Shown piece after piece: positions 36,878-49,704 of a stretch of 64,000 nt of DNA. Under the pieces are notes generated by a model. The model was not told the DNA's origin and did no database searches. It saw only the letters and a list, made by a program, of their open reading frames with translations. Position 1 is the stretch's first letter, and each line of letters starts with the position of its first letter. This stretch comes from Cinclus cinclus (Eukaryota; Chordata; Aves; Passeriformes; Cinclidae), in contig NC_085047.1 of the NCBI RefSeq assembly GCF_963662255.1, positions 55,302,006 to 55,366,005 of the forward strand, given 5' to 3'. The position numbers and the translations under genes are program-made.

Positions 36878-37559
36878 GTAAGAACCTTAAGGCACTCATG
36901 AAGGGCAGGAGGAGCTTCCCTAACCCTCAACACCTTGGCCCACCTGTGCAGTGCTGCTCTTCCAGGGGAATGCTAGGAGAGAATCTGATAAAAGCTAAAT
37001 CAGGGCTAGAAGTCCCCTGAGTCCCACCAGTATTCACATGCCTTGAGAACCATTCATCCTACCACCCCCTGCACCCAGTTTGGTACCTCCTCTGTTAACC
37101 CTACCTGATCTAGTCTGCTCTGGTCCACTTGTGGGGAAAAAATGTCTCGCTTAACCCAGGCTCAAGACAGCTCTTGTGGCTGGTCCACACTTTTCTTGTT
37201 CAGTATAGAGCAAATCAAAGAGCACATGGATTAAATGAGAGAAGATAATCAACCCTGACAGCAAGAAGTGACCCTAAGGTCATCATTAAGCTTATATCAA
37301 ATAAGCACGCAGACTGTGACCCCCAAATATAGCAAAAGTCAGGAAATCTGCTGGAGCTCAGCTCCATCTTTCATCCTCTCCCTCACCCTATCACCCTCTA
37401 CTCAGCATGTTTGAAGGCATTGGGCAGAGGAATTCAGCACAACCACACCCTGTGGTCCTGGCTTCCGACCTCTTCCTGGTACTGCCCACAAGTAGGGAAC
37501 TTCAGTAAGCATGCAGCTCACTGAAATTTCCTGTCAGGGTGACACATGCCACTCAGAGC

Positions 37560-37810
37560 CAGTAACAGGGACCCCTTGAGGCTGACTGTAAATATCAGTG
37601 TAGAAATACCCGGTGAGTGTTTGGGAGGAAAGCCAGGAGGTGAGTTTGTGGGACTTCATATCTGCAGCCTTGTCGATGTGTGTGTTGAAATCTCCCAGGA
37701 TGACAAGTCAGGGTATTTCATCGCCATTGTCAACAAGGTATCAGTGAACTCCTTTATGAACCCTTTAGTCTGTAGAGGTCTGTAAATGAGCATAAAACTC
37801 TATGTTAGCT
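37560..37810 (-). mobile_element. LINE endonuclease-domain remnant (CR1/L2-like ORF2)
   Basis: On the minus strand the sequence encodes a IYRP motif (about 37776-37790). It then reads FIKEFTDTLLTMAMKYPDL and, after a one-base frameshift, LVILGDFNTHID (GDFN at about 37680-37696). The order 'YRP ... EF.D.L ... GDFN.H' is the signature of the apurinic-type endonuclease of CR1/L2/L3-clade non-LTR retrotransposons. The copy is a fragment with frameshifts. The region up to about 37930 may be a further upstream part of the same domain. Confidence 0.7.
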
Positions 37811-38311
37811 TTGGCTCAGGTTTCTATTGTCAGATGAATGAATTCAAACCTTACTCTCAGCCTCCATTAGAGCTGCCAAATCCCACCCAGAGGAACTATC
37901 TGGGGCAGCAAACTGCTTTATCAAACCTCTGTGCCCCTGCACTTAGCTGAGCTTTTTGCCAAGTGCTGCACATGATCTCCTTGCTTTGCAGAAAAAATCA
38001 TGCACATCCAGGAAGGTTCACAAACAGCACAGATTCTTTCTAATCCTGTTCATCGAGCAACAGGAGACTTCCCACCCTGGGGCACTCTGTATTCATTCAT
38101 CAAAGGCTATCAAACTCTCCCATGACTGTAATCAAAGTCCATGGGTTGAGGCTTCAGCAGCTCACCTGCAGGAACCTGGAAGTGTTGGATTTTTTTTTAC
38201 TCAGTGTGCATCTGGCTCTGTGTTTCTGACTCATTACTTTCTTCTTTACCTTGCTCTGAAGTCCTGTCACAGCTGAAGACTCAGTGCTCAGGTGGGTATC
38301 ACAGAAAATTG

Positions 38312-38358
38312 TCTCTTTTGTTCTTTTTTTTTTCCCTTTTCTTTTTTTTTTTTCTTTT
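38312..38358 (+). repeat. Pyrimidine (T-rich) tract
   Basis: Almost pure T and C, with runs of 11 and 14 T's. No acceptor AG follows with an open exon, so I treat it as a simple tract. Confidence 0.9.
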
Positions 38359-41300
38359 GGGGTGTGTCTTTTTCACATCTCTTGAGATAGCAGAAGTATT
38401 CTAAACCTTTTAAAGCCTTTTAACTTTTGTAACTCCACTGTCATCTAGTAGAAGCTACTGTTCCCTTTAGTTCTGGCAGACATCCTCTCAGGACTCAGAC
38501 TATCTGAGGGCACTTTTCTGAGACCCATTCTGTCCTTATTTGCATTTTCCCTAGGTCTGCCTAAGGATTGTTTGTGTCCTAACCAGGCGAGTATGTGGAG
38601 CCCTAGATAATGGAACCAAAGTAAGAATGTGAGTGCCAGCAGTATCCGCAGCTCCTGATAAGCAGAAAACGAGGGCCACCCCTGGCTAAATGAGCAGACA
38701 GTGACCTTGCTGCTAAGTGAAGAAAAGCACCCCTTTTCTTGCTCATAATGCATGGGCTATATGTAAAAATAGCCACTAGTCAGCAGCAACGTGTTGCTCA
38801 CATGTGTGGGCAATATGAGAACAAGTTTATTTCCAAGCCCCCTTTCTCCTATTAGTTCCTCATCTTTGATTTTATGTGGGTTATCCAAGGATGAAGGTTA
38901 TCTGAGGACTTATTTTCAGCAACAGATATTTTTAAAGGGCTGGAGGTTATCTGAGGATTAGCTTGGAAATAACAGTACTTTGGAGAGTTTGCAGTCCCGC
39001 CTAGTATCATTTAGTTGAAGATATGCCCACATGCACAACTAGTCAATTCACTCTGGTAATTTAACAGAGTTGTTGAATTCTTCACTGATGCAATGGTTTC
39101 ATTTGCCAGCTTTTATAAATAACACTTTCTAAAAATCTCTGTTTACCCAGGACATCCTGGCTAACAGTGTTTTGGAACAGGGTACTCGTTCCTTCATCAT
39201 TTTGTAGCAAGACCTCAGCAAAGCAATCTACACAGATATGAAGCTGTCAGCCCCTACAAAACTCCAGTTCAAAACACAGAGTAAAATCTTACTCGGTAGC
39301 ACTCATTATCAAACCGTGCTAAACCTACTCTTCAACTTCAACTTTACCCTCCCAAAAGATTCAAATTAACTGTCTCAGGTTTTCTCTTCAAGGCACTCAA
39401 TGGTTACAGACTGTGTCAACCAAAATTCATATTAAGCTATTGGAAGAAGACTGGTTAACATGTGAGCTCTTGGCATATTAAAACTACCCACTACAGGGCA
39501 AAAACCTGTTTCTGGGCAGGAAACAGAGGTTTCTTATAGGCCGATCCTAAAATATGCAAGAGACTCACGAAAAAATTTAAAGGCTGGATGAACTATGTTA
39601 AAAGCAAGTACTCTATAAGACAGTACACACTTGTTTACCTTCTTTTTCTTACTAAAAATCCAAAGAAATACTGATGAAAGAAAACAGAAACTGTAAAGAC
39701 TGTGGTGCCATCTGAAAGACTGTCCTATTCTTCATGTCCCTGACAAGGGGAGGAGGGAGCTGCAAGGATCACAGTCGCCTTGCCCAATGCCAGCTGGATG
39801 GGACTGGGAAGTCCTAATGACAAGACCAAGCTTGGTCCAGGGAGGTTTCACAGCACTCTGTGGTAGTACATTTCAGGCCATGCAATGAGCTGGAATAAAC
39901 TTCTCCTGCAATGCTTCAGGCAACTTCTAAAACTATAAAAACAGCCAGGAACCGGGACTTTGTGTCCCATCACCTGTTCGTAAGCAAACATCGGCAACTC
40001 TCTCTTTCCATCGAAACCCATGTCTGCCTTTGTTTTAATTGAGCTGCTGAAGAGAGGACACCAATGTGTTAGAAATAGCATATTGAGAGGTCAAGAATTC
40101 AATCTGTTCTAGAGAGGCCTACCGCTGGTTTTCTTGGCAGGGCTTGCAGGGGCTGCCGTCAGCCAGTCCCCAGGAAGCATTCTCACTCGTGGAGCAAGGG
40201 TGGTGCAAGTGGCCAACATTCAGGCTTGGCTGCTGAACCAGAGGATGGTTTTCAAAATGTCAGCTTGGATCAACCTAAACCATTTTTCCGAGGCACAAAG
40301 GGATGGAGGGGGAACTGGAAAGTGTCCTTTACTTCTGTTTCACATCTCAGTTTCATTTTCAGTTACTGGAATGAAATATAGAGGAAACAAAAGGCCAGGC
40401 AAGTCCTGTGCCTTCTCTATACCATAGCACAGCTTTTGAGGAGTCCAGGATATGAGTAATCCAAATTCATTTATTTTTCCCCATTCATACTTCCCCCATT
40501 CACTTCACGAGAGCGTCTCAGAAACCTTTCTCATGGCTTTCTGGCCATGGCCATGGACCAGTCAAAGCCAGCTGGCCCCCAGGATAGTCCAAAGAGTCTC
40601 TTTCCAGGGTTTATCATGCAGAATGTACTCACTGGGGCTGAAGCATGGGTTCAGAGCCACTCAAACACTACTGCAAGTGATACTTGCCTGCCTCATACAT
40701 AGCATGCATTGTATATTTTCCTTGTGATTGAATGAGGGTGTAAGACATCACCATGAATTTCAGGGATGCACCCTTACACACATAGCTACAAACACATGGA
40801 TCCATGATTCATTCAAGATGACTGAAGTCACATGAATGGAGTGTCTTATTTCATCTTGCTGTTTTTTTAAATCTCAACTGGAGGGAGACAGTCCATCCCA
40901 AAGCCCCAGGCTTTGGCCCACTGCTCCACACATCTGAAATCTGATGACTGTGTTTGGTTTAAGGCTGGCTGCAACCTGCAAAGACTTTAGGAATTTAAGC
41001 CTTGCTGGAGTCCAGTTCCACAGGACACTAAGCAGCAACATCTAATCAGAAATAGCCTTTTGGAGTTGCTGTGTATGATGCTGGGATTGTGCAAGCCTTT
41101 GCATTATTCTCTAAGGGAGAAATATAAATGGACTCAAAAGAAAAATACCTTTCTAAGAGCAAACCATCCTGCTGAAGGCACAAGTATAAGGAAAGGCAAC
41201 ATTAAGTGCAAAAGAAGTCTTCAACATGTTCAGCATCAAGACAGGGCAGAGAAACAGACAGATTTCCCTTCAGAAAATATGCCATAGTGCTGTATTCAGT

Positions 41301-42300
41301 GTTCAACATCCCCATGCCCTGGGCAGCAACCAGAAATTCTTACTATTAATGCCAGTAAAGGCACAGAAATTGCTTTCCTATGTTACAAAAACAGCCTGGG
41401 CTCCAGGGGATTCCCTGTCCCTCTGAGCACTTTGTGCCCATCTGTGTTGCAGATAGCAATCATTATCTCATCCAAGAGAAAATGAGCAGCGTTTGCAAAG
41501 AAAAGGCAGAAGAACAGCGGCCTTTGCCAAACCTAAGAGGGGCCACCAATAAGAAGATGGTTATTTTTCAATAAGAGCCTATTTTTACTAAAATGTGAAA
41601 ATGTGTGTCATTGTGAACAGCCACACAAACACTTACAAAAATTGGCATCCATGTGACATATGACCTTTGTTCCTGTGGCAATTTTGTTCAAAGGAAAAAT
41701 ATGTATCACTGGCTCAGTATGTTTACTTAGGGTGTAATGCTTGTATTAACATAACAGTATCTTACAGCATCTCTACAGTAAGCTTGTGTCAGCACTTCCA
41801 TTGCAACTAACCCTTTTCAGGGCTGTTTGGATGAAGCAGGATATGTAAAGGATTGTTTAGGGGCAGAGTTTCAGTCTTAATTTTGAAAGCATTTATTTTG
41901 TTAAATCAGAAGATGTACAGGCTTCTTGGCCTCACATTTGATCAATCATGACTTAAATCCTCTTCTGGGCAGTAGTGGTTTTTGTGGATGGGATTATAGC
42001 TATCTTTTCATAACTAGGAAAGGAATCTTGCCAAATAAAAATGATCATAACATTAGTTTTGCAGTATGCACTGCTGTTCCCAAAGACCCAGCTCTTGGCT
42101 TTTGTGAACTTCTGAGAAAATCCTAGTTAGCTTTTGTTTATTTGTTTGCTGCTCTGTAGAAAAAGTAAAAAACACGGTTTCTGAGAGAAGACAGGGCACA
42201 TTAACTTTAAAGATTCTAATACCCCAAGTCAAATGTAAGAACAGGTAGAGCTTTCATTTAAACTAATATTTTCAACCTGTAACTTCTCATGGTTATACAT

Positions 42301-42404
42301 TGAATATATATATTCTACTGATATATATATTATATAGAAGAGATACATCTATAAATATAATTTATATGTGTATTCAGGCTTATATATAAATAAATATATA
42401 TTTA
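42301..42404. repeat. AT-rich (TA)n tract
   Basis: Interrupted TA dinucleotide runs (TATATATATA several times) over about 100 bp. Only the flanking bases and a few interruptions contain G or C. Confidence 0.9.
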
Positions 42405-42714
42405 ACAAGTATGTTCAGGATTCAAAGGTTATAGGCCTGTGACAAGATTTGCAATATTCAACAAAGTTAAACTGACAGTGCTAACAGTGTACTTAAGCAG
42501 AAAAGTCAGAAAACCCTGAAGTCCAACCTATATAACCACTGCAATTGAATCAGGGTTTCTGACTTGAAGTATAATTACAAGTTACAGAAAGAACAGAAGT
42601 TGCATCCATGGTAGCCCAGGGTTTTTGCTGGGTTTGAGTACAATGCACATGTCCCACAAAGAGGCAATCCAGTATTAGGAGTGTTTGTGGACAGACAGGC
42701 CAGACAACTGGAAG

Positions 42715-42896
42715 TCACTGGAGGATCAGGAGATGGTCCTCATTATCTAGAGGAGTATCTTTATATCTATTCTGATGTGTATCAGAAAATAAATTTCCCC
42801 ATAAATTAAACAGTTCTTTCTTAGCCCAAAACAACAAGAGAGCTTTTAGAATATGAGGTTTTACATCATTTAGGAAATGGTTTTCTGCATAAATCT
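42715..42896 (-). CDS. Weak candidate terminal exon or coding fragment
   Basis: Minus strand: an acceptor with a pyrimidine tract (CTCCATTATTTTGGGTTCTAG), then 2 bases, 59 codons and a TGA. The peptide includes ILKALLLFWAKKELFNLW and ends DNEDHLLILQ. It is protein-like for such AT-rich DNA, but I find no family resemblance or neighbouring exon. It could be a fragment of a decayed element. Confidence 0.18.
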
Positions 42897-43407
42897 CTAG
42901 AACCCAAAATAATGGAGACAGTAACATAGTCACTATCGATAATGTCTGACAAGCCTAAATATTTTTCTAATACTCTGTATAGTGCTAGTGAGTGGTAGAT
43001 GTAGCATGTATGCAGAGCTGCTTCACTGTGAGAAAGCCTTTATCTGACATCTGAGAGGACTTCATGCACCTTTAGCGGTATTTCAAATTACAGCCTCAAA
43101 TATTTTTTAAAACATAGGAGAGACACATTGGGAGGTACCCACAGGTGTTATTATTTCCATCTTTGTGGACGCTCTTTTGGGGTAGGAGAATAAATGAATT
43201 GTTTTTCCTTTAGAAAGAGAGGTGGAGAGAGAGATAGTATTTCTAAGGGAGCGAAAAAAGAAATCCCAACATTGAGTGCAATTAGCAGATCTAGAGGAGT
43301 AGTCATAAAACCTACATCATGTTCATAACACGTCAATGTAAAGACACACAACTCTCCTGATAGACTACAAGAGGTTTGTTGTGCTGCAAATTAAAATAAC
43401 TTTGCAG

Positions 43408-43569
43408 ACCAAGGAGGATGTGGGCACAACCAGCCATGAGCAAAAGCACCTGTCCCCCACCAAGGACATGCAAAGAGGGCAGCAAGGAAACTCTCTTTTC
43501 TCCTTCTCAGGCTGGGGAACTAACACAAAGGCAGGGGCAAACTCTAATTCCTCAGATATGGAGAAAAAG
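43408..43569 (+). CDS. Weak candidate exon on the plus strand
   Basis: Between ACTTTGCAG and the weak donor AAAAAG|GTACTT lie exactly 54 open codons (phase 0-0). The peptide starts TKEDVGTTSHEQKHL and is hydrophilic and rich in S, N and G. The acceptor lacks a strong pyrimidine tract and the donor is poor, so this is a guess only. Confidence 0.15.
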
Positions 43570-46500
43570 GTACTTGCTCTCTCCATGACAGAAAACAATT
43601 CAGAGACGTGGAGCTAGATCCCAAAGTGTCAAACATGCTGCTCACAGCCAAGTGCCAGATCCAGGAGGTAGCTGGAAATCTTCTCAAACACCCATTTGCC
43701 CCCTATTTCCTCCTCCCTTTTTCCAGCCTCAGCACATTGGTCTTTCTGGGCTGGTTTTCAAAGGTGCCTGTGGATTGAAGGGGCAGCCTAAGCACCTGAC
43801 TTAGCAGTCTGGATTGCCCTTCTGGGGTCGTGCAGCTCCTGAGATATCTGCCAAAAAAACAAGTCTAGCTCTTGTCCTGCTCCCTTGCAGGGAAAGGGAA
43901 CACTTGGCTTCAAAATAAAGGGCTGGGGAAACACAGACTTATTCTCAGAACCCAGTCATGTCTGTAGCACCTTTACAACTGGCTCCTTCCCCTTTAAAAC
44001 CATTTTTTTTTTAAATCCCTGTTCTTTTCCCTCCTTGGTTGTTTCATGGCTGCGAATCTCCCTCTAAAATGAAAATAATGCGCATCGCAGTCTTCTTGGT
44101 TGCAGTGGCTTTGACTTGCCAAGTATTTTCATGCACATTAACAAAGGAAAAACTGAAAACTGGCATAGCTTTCTCTTAGTTCAGTTTGTTCTTTTAATAC
44201 TTGTTCTGTAGATGCAAGCCTTACTGTCAGGTCTATTCTTTATGAGATGGAAAGAAGCTCTTCTATTCTTATAATGGGTTTCATTGAAAAGCAAAGCCAC
44301 TTCTCTGCATTTATTTAAGTGCAGAGCTAGAATAGGGACCAGCATGATGAATTTTAAACAGAGTTCACATCTGGTCCAGAAACCACAATCAATTTATTGC
44401 TGTATCTGAAACATTTTCAGCATCTGTCATATAATATATTTTCACACGTTTCTAACAAGACATTTTCTTGGACATAACATAGACAGGTATATCTGTCAGT
44501 TCAATTTCATGCAAACGAAATACAAGAATTTTTTGGCATGGTTTATTATACTGTCTTTGGAGCAGTGCAACTATCATGTGAAAAGGGTATTATTTAAGGA
44601 TGCCAGAAGCTCAGCAACTTCTTCCAAAATGTGGAACTACTGACTACACAGCAGATTTTTTTTTTTCTAAATCTATGCCTTATTTTTTTTCCATTTTGAT
44701 AGAATCCATTATCCAATGAATTTGAGAGAGAGGTGCATACCTGATATTATAAAACCTGTCTTAGCTGATTCTGGGAACTCTCACATTTTATGTTAAATTG
44801 GAATCTTCCACTCATGATGGCCATTTAATCACAACTTTATTCAAAGTTGTATTAAAAATTAAATGGAAATGCAAATCCTATTAAAATTCTTAAGAGCTTC
44901 ACATTTTCACCCAAACCTGTCATGGGCTTTCCCACACAGAACCACAGATGTATCAAATAGCCTGACAGCACTGCAGCCCTATAAATAGGTACGCCAACTT
45001 GCCCCCATATTGGCCCCAGAACAACCATTTACCACCTCATTTTTGGCTACATAAACTGCCTCTAAGCACTTTCTCATTTGAAAACCCTGGGGTTCCTGCA
45101 AGAGCACTGCATCAGCAGACAAAGTCCTGCACTCCTCACCCTTTCTGCTGTGCTCACGTAAGATTGTCCACAGCCATTACTTCTCTGATTAGACAAATAG
45201 AAGGAAATCAGGGGTCTCATGTCCTAGTGATAGTTTGCTTGGTTTGTTTTCCCTTTATTATCCCAATTAAGTTGAGAGAAGAAGTTTGCCAGGACATACC
45301 GGGGTACATACTCAAGTGAGCAAGCCTGTGCTTTTGCTGTAAGCACACTTGAGAAGTGGGGAATCTTTCTGGGCCAGCTGCAGTACAGTCCCCCACCATG
45401 GGAGGAAGACTGAGATGATTAAACATTTGTTCCTATTAAATTAATGTATGCCATAATTAAGGGTGACATTTAGCTCCTTGACACAAGAAGGAGAACCATA
45501 CTTGACTGTCAGGACCAGGTAAAACAACCAGGTCCCTTAAGGGCAGAGAGGTTTTGGTGTTTTGAAATTGGCTTAAGCATTGGCTATAAAACTGAGCAAA
45601 GTAACCTGTGGCTGCAGAAAACACTCAGGCAAAAATTGATGGAGGAGGGGAGGTTTGTAAACAGTAACTGTCCAAGGCTCTTCATGCCACAGAGGGGATG
45701 TGAATGGAGATCCTGGTGCCACAGGGTTTGGTGTCCCTATGCAACAGAATGCCATGGGCTGGAGTGTCATAGCTGAGCAACAGACACAGGTTCTGGTGAT
45801 CCCATACCAGTATTTGCTTATTTTCTTAGCTTTGCTGTAGTCTTTCTATGACTGGACAAAAAGGAAAATCTTGTGAGGACAGAAGTAGAAAGCCGTACCC
45901 CCTCCTGCACCTCCATGAGTCTTGTGCCTCAGGGATGCTCAGCAGCTTGTTTTCCCATGCCAAAATCTGTGTGGGAAGTGACAGTGCAGCAGGGGCCAAG
46001 GCAGGAAGACGTGGCTACCATTTTGCTGGGCTGTGGTGCTCTCAGGCTTACTGTCACCTCTGAGTTTCTCCCCCGGGAGCTCTAGATAAGGCTTGACTCA
46101 AACGTGGAGCTTGAAAAAAATATCAGTTTGATTTTGATTGCATTTTAATTTGCAATAAATGTTTTACTGACTTTATTGATAAGGCTGTGACAGTTTGAAA
46201 GTTTGTTTTCATTAAACTGATGTATTTATATGATTTAAAGACCTTGCACTCAAAACAAAACTTAGGAGCCTGATTCATATTATCACTCTTGTTTAATTTT
46301 TCTCCACTATGGATCCAGGTTAATCTCTCAAGATATTTCATGTGGGATTGGTTCCACCATAAATATAAATGTATTTCCAGTGAATATGCCACATGAAACT
46401 TGCCAGCTCCTTTGAAGAAGTTTAACCATTTGACCACTAAACAGCATAGCAGGTATATGGTGCTGAGAAACTCTGTGTCCCATGTATGTCTAATAAAGGT

Positions 46501-49500
46501 ATGCTTCAAATTAAAAAGCTGGTATCTTAGTGAGACACCATTCTTAAAAGAAGCCTATAAAAGTTACAATGCCACAGGCCAGCAAAGGGTTAAGAAGTAT
46601 ACTTCCTACTGTGGCATGCCCTGAATTAATAAGAAATAGAATTTCTTCATGAGACAGATTAGGTGATATCTAAAGTTTATTTAGAATAGAGGTTTTCAAT
46701 ATTGATTTCTAATTATTTTAACCTGAAAAAGAGGACACAGTACCTCACCTGTGACACTGAAGAGCTCTACCGTCCCCATTTAATTGCAATATTTTAAAAT
46801 AACTGTACATTGGCTTTAAGTACCAAATTACTCAATGAAGTGCAGGACTAACAGGTTACAGAAAGTCACCTGTGAAAAGAGATTTTTATCTTTTTCAAAA
46901 CACTGTGATATGTGTTGTGAAGATTTATAATTTCCCTAGAAGCTGAAAATCCAATTTTCTCCAAAGGCACAGAGAAGTCAATGACTGCTCTGCAACAAGA
47001 AAGACAAATCTATGGAAGAAAACAGACTCTTGAGGGAGTGGAACACATGTATTTACACATCTACAGTCCTTTGGGACAACTGACATTCAAAAAAAGAAAA
47101 TTCTCACATTTTTCTCCCACTTAAGTCATAAAGAGTTGAGACAAAGGTCCTCACCTGCCTTAAATTTTGCTACTGTGCTGCAAAGAGGTCACAGGCAGGC
47201 AGGGACTGACTTGAGAAGCAGATGGAGACAGGGGCTGCAGATGGATGGTACGGAGTGGCAGGAGACAGCTGAGGGGGTGAGCACATCCCTGGGGCAGGCA
47301 TCAGGTGAGCGGGGCAGAGAGTGTGAAATCCTGGCACTCCAGTGGCAGCCGTTCCCAATGGCCAGGCTGGGATTTGACTGACAAGTCTGAGCCTGTGTCA
47401 TAAAGCAGATGAGCAGTGGAAGGCTGTATCAGATTAGAAGCTGCACAGTCATGTTTAGGGTTGCGAGTATTTAAAATCAAAATGCAATGATCGATTTTCC
47501 CCTCCCTCCAACTGTGCAGTTCTGCAACATATTTTTACTGTCTCAGCCATAAATATTGATGCTGAACATATGTATAGTATGACAATCTGCAGGCATCTTG
47601 TGCTTTAATTCTGCAGTGATAACTCAGCTGTCTCCAATACCACACAACAGTCACAGTTTAGTATCAGTAAACCTGGCACCCTGTATTTCTTCAGCTATTA
47701 TTCCTTGCTGTTCATACACATTACACTTATTTCCTGTCACTGCACATCTTGAAGTCATAGGAAATGCATGTGACTACCCAATGTGTCTGTGATGAGCCAA
47801 GTTTGTGAGTTAAAACAAGACCCCTTAGACATCTTTCCAAAAAATAATATGGCCCATACATCTCCAATCTCAAAATGTAACATCATTTACCATATCCAGA
47901 ATTATGAGTGAAAAGAAGCAAAAGAGGCAAAAACTCATTGTATGGCCTTTGCCAGAAAGCTCCATAAAATTGCTTCTATTGCAGGTTCTAACCAGAAGGC
48001 AAATTAACCACTGCATCCAAACCACCCCTCATCAGCCTTGGCTAGGCCAGCTCGCTTTCTCTACCACCATGCAGGGTTTGGTTGGTTGGTCAGGCTGGGT
48101 CTGGTCCCAGTGAGTATTGCCTGTCACTCTAACTCCCAACAGAGGATCCCTTGAAGCTGCCTCAGGCTGTAAACCTCAAAAGGCTCAAAGGGAAGGATGG
48201 ATTTTGTATTACTGCCTACAGCTCTGTCTGCTTTGCCACAACTGTTCAACAAATGTTGCTCCTTCATAAGAGAGAGAGGTTTGACTAAGTCACCACCGAA
48301 GACATCCATGTCCAGCTAAAACACAACAGAGAACTTTTTTTTTTTGCATGCTTGCAGCATCAAGACTCAAACTCATGATAAGCACTAAGCAAATAATTAG
48401 ATTTTTTTCATCTCACTAGCCAAAACTTGTCTGGGGTTGGCCAAAACCAAATAATTCTGTGTCCCCACCCAAAGCAAAGCACTTAAAACCTTCAATCTAA
48501 CAAAATATTTACTTCAAACAAAAGAAAATACAAAGCCTTTTGTTTTCCTGGGGAGTGGAGAGGGGAAGGGGAAGTACTTTATTATTTTTCAATTAAGGCT
48601 GGATTAGCCTCTAAAAATAGAAATCTCAAAACAAGAACAAAAATTATTCTTTTTCAACTATTGAGTCAAATTTTTTTGATTCTTTTTCTCCTTCCCCTCT
48701 CAGAAAATTTTAATGACTTTTAAGTGCATTTTCAGCAAGGGGAAAAAAAAGCCAACACAGTTTCATCCAGATCAACTTTTGAACCATTGCTTTCAGGAAA
48801 AGGAGGAAAAAAAAAGCCCTTTGCTCTGTTCTCACTCAATCTGCAGCCAATAAATGAATGGGATCAACACCACAGTTGGGAGTAGTCTGCATAATCCATG
48901 TGAAACAGTAAGCTTGCAAAGCAGCATAGTCATGGTTTTCCATGTAATCAATGGGTGCACAAGTGTTTTCCAAGAGAAAAAGGCCAGAGCTGGCTTCCTA
49001 CTGCTGACTGTTTCCATGAGGATCATCCTTAGGATTCCAATTCCTCTGACAAGCTATTTTTTTAGAGTTATTAAAGTTTTGGTGAAATAACATCATTTTG
49101 TGTATCTAAGTATTGAATATTAAATACTGAATACTTCATCTCTCTTCCTCCTTCCCTTCCAACTGGTAAACACCAATGGGGCACAAGATGGCAGTAGGTT
49201 TTCTGGTTTTCCTTTTTTAACTGAAGGTGAGGTGGTTGTTAGTCTAAAGAAGCCTTCCCTCCTGCATCAACTCAGAATTAATTGTGTGAACATACCTGGC
49301 AATTATCCAGTAACAAGCAGAGAACAGAAATACAGAGAAGGCCTGTTTCTCCTCATTTACTCTGATCTGTGTATGGGCATAATGGTTCATGTCACCCAAC
49401 TCATCTGGCAAATCTCATCATGGTGTCAGGCAATATCTATATCCACCTCTGCTCTGCTCAGACACAGACACACACAGTTAGAGAAGATGCATCCCACCCA

Positions 49501-49704
49501 TAGACAGTTCAGTGGCTAATGCAAAAAACAAATAGAGTAGCATTCAGTGTGTGCTCCCCACTCCCAAATAGTTCATGTATTTCCTTCAATAATCATGTAC
49601 TACCAAAGGAGTAAGGCCTCCCAGAGTCCTGAACTTCTAGCTGAGACATATAGTCCCAGGCTGGCACGGGAAGCACCCTCCTTCTGTGGCACAATTATTT
49701 GCAT

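Larger units (their letters stand above)
37811..49704. other. Long non-coding stretch, no gene seen
   Basis: About 12 kb with no recognised transposable element apart from possible tiny fragments. It holds simple tracts at 38312-38358 and 42301-42404, and a 14-bp palindrome GACCAAGCTTGGTC at 39824-39837. Two exon-like frames at 42715 and 43408 are listed at low confidence. GC-richer pockets near 40.1 and 47.2 kb give random frames. Confidence 0.5.

Noticed and set aside
44978..44987. CTATAAATAG, a consensus-looking TATA box
   Set aside because: It is isolated in AT-rich DNA with no downstream exon, start site or CpG enrichment.
46123..46509. 128-codon minus-strand ORF
   Set aside because: AT-rich chance frame, rich in K, N and I, with no splice signals at plausible positions.
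47155..47177. 23-bp microexon-like segment, minus strand, with strong splice sites
   Set aside because: Too short to separate from chance, with no neighbouring exon to test phase.
47986..48110. Plus-strand segment between TTCTATTGCAG and CCCA|GTGAGT, open in one frame
   Set aside because: The peptide is W/Q/T-rich and irregular. I judged it less convincing than the listed candidates.
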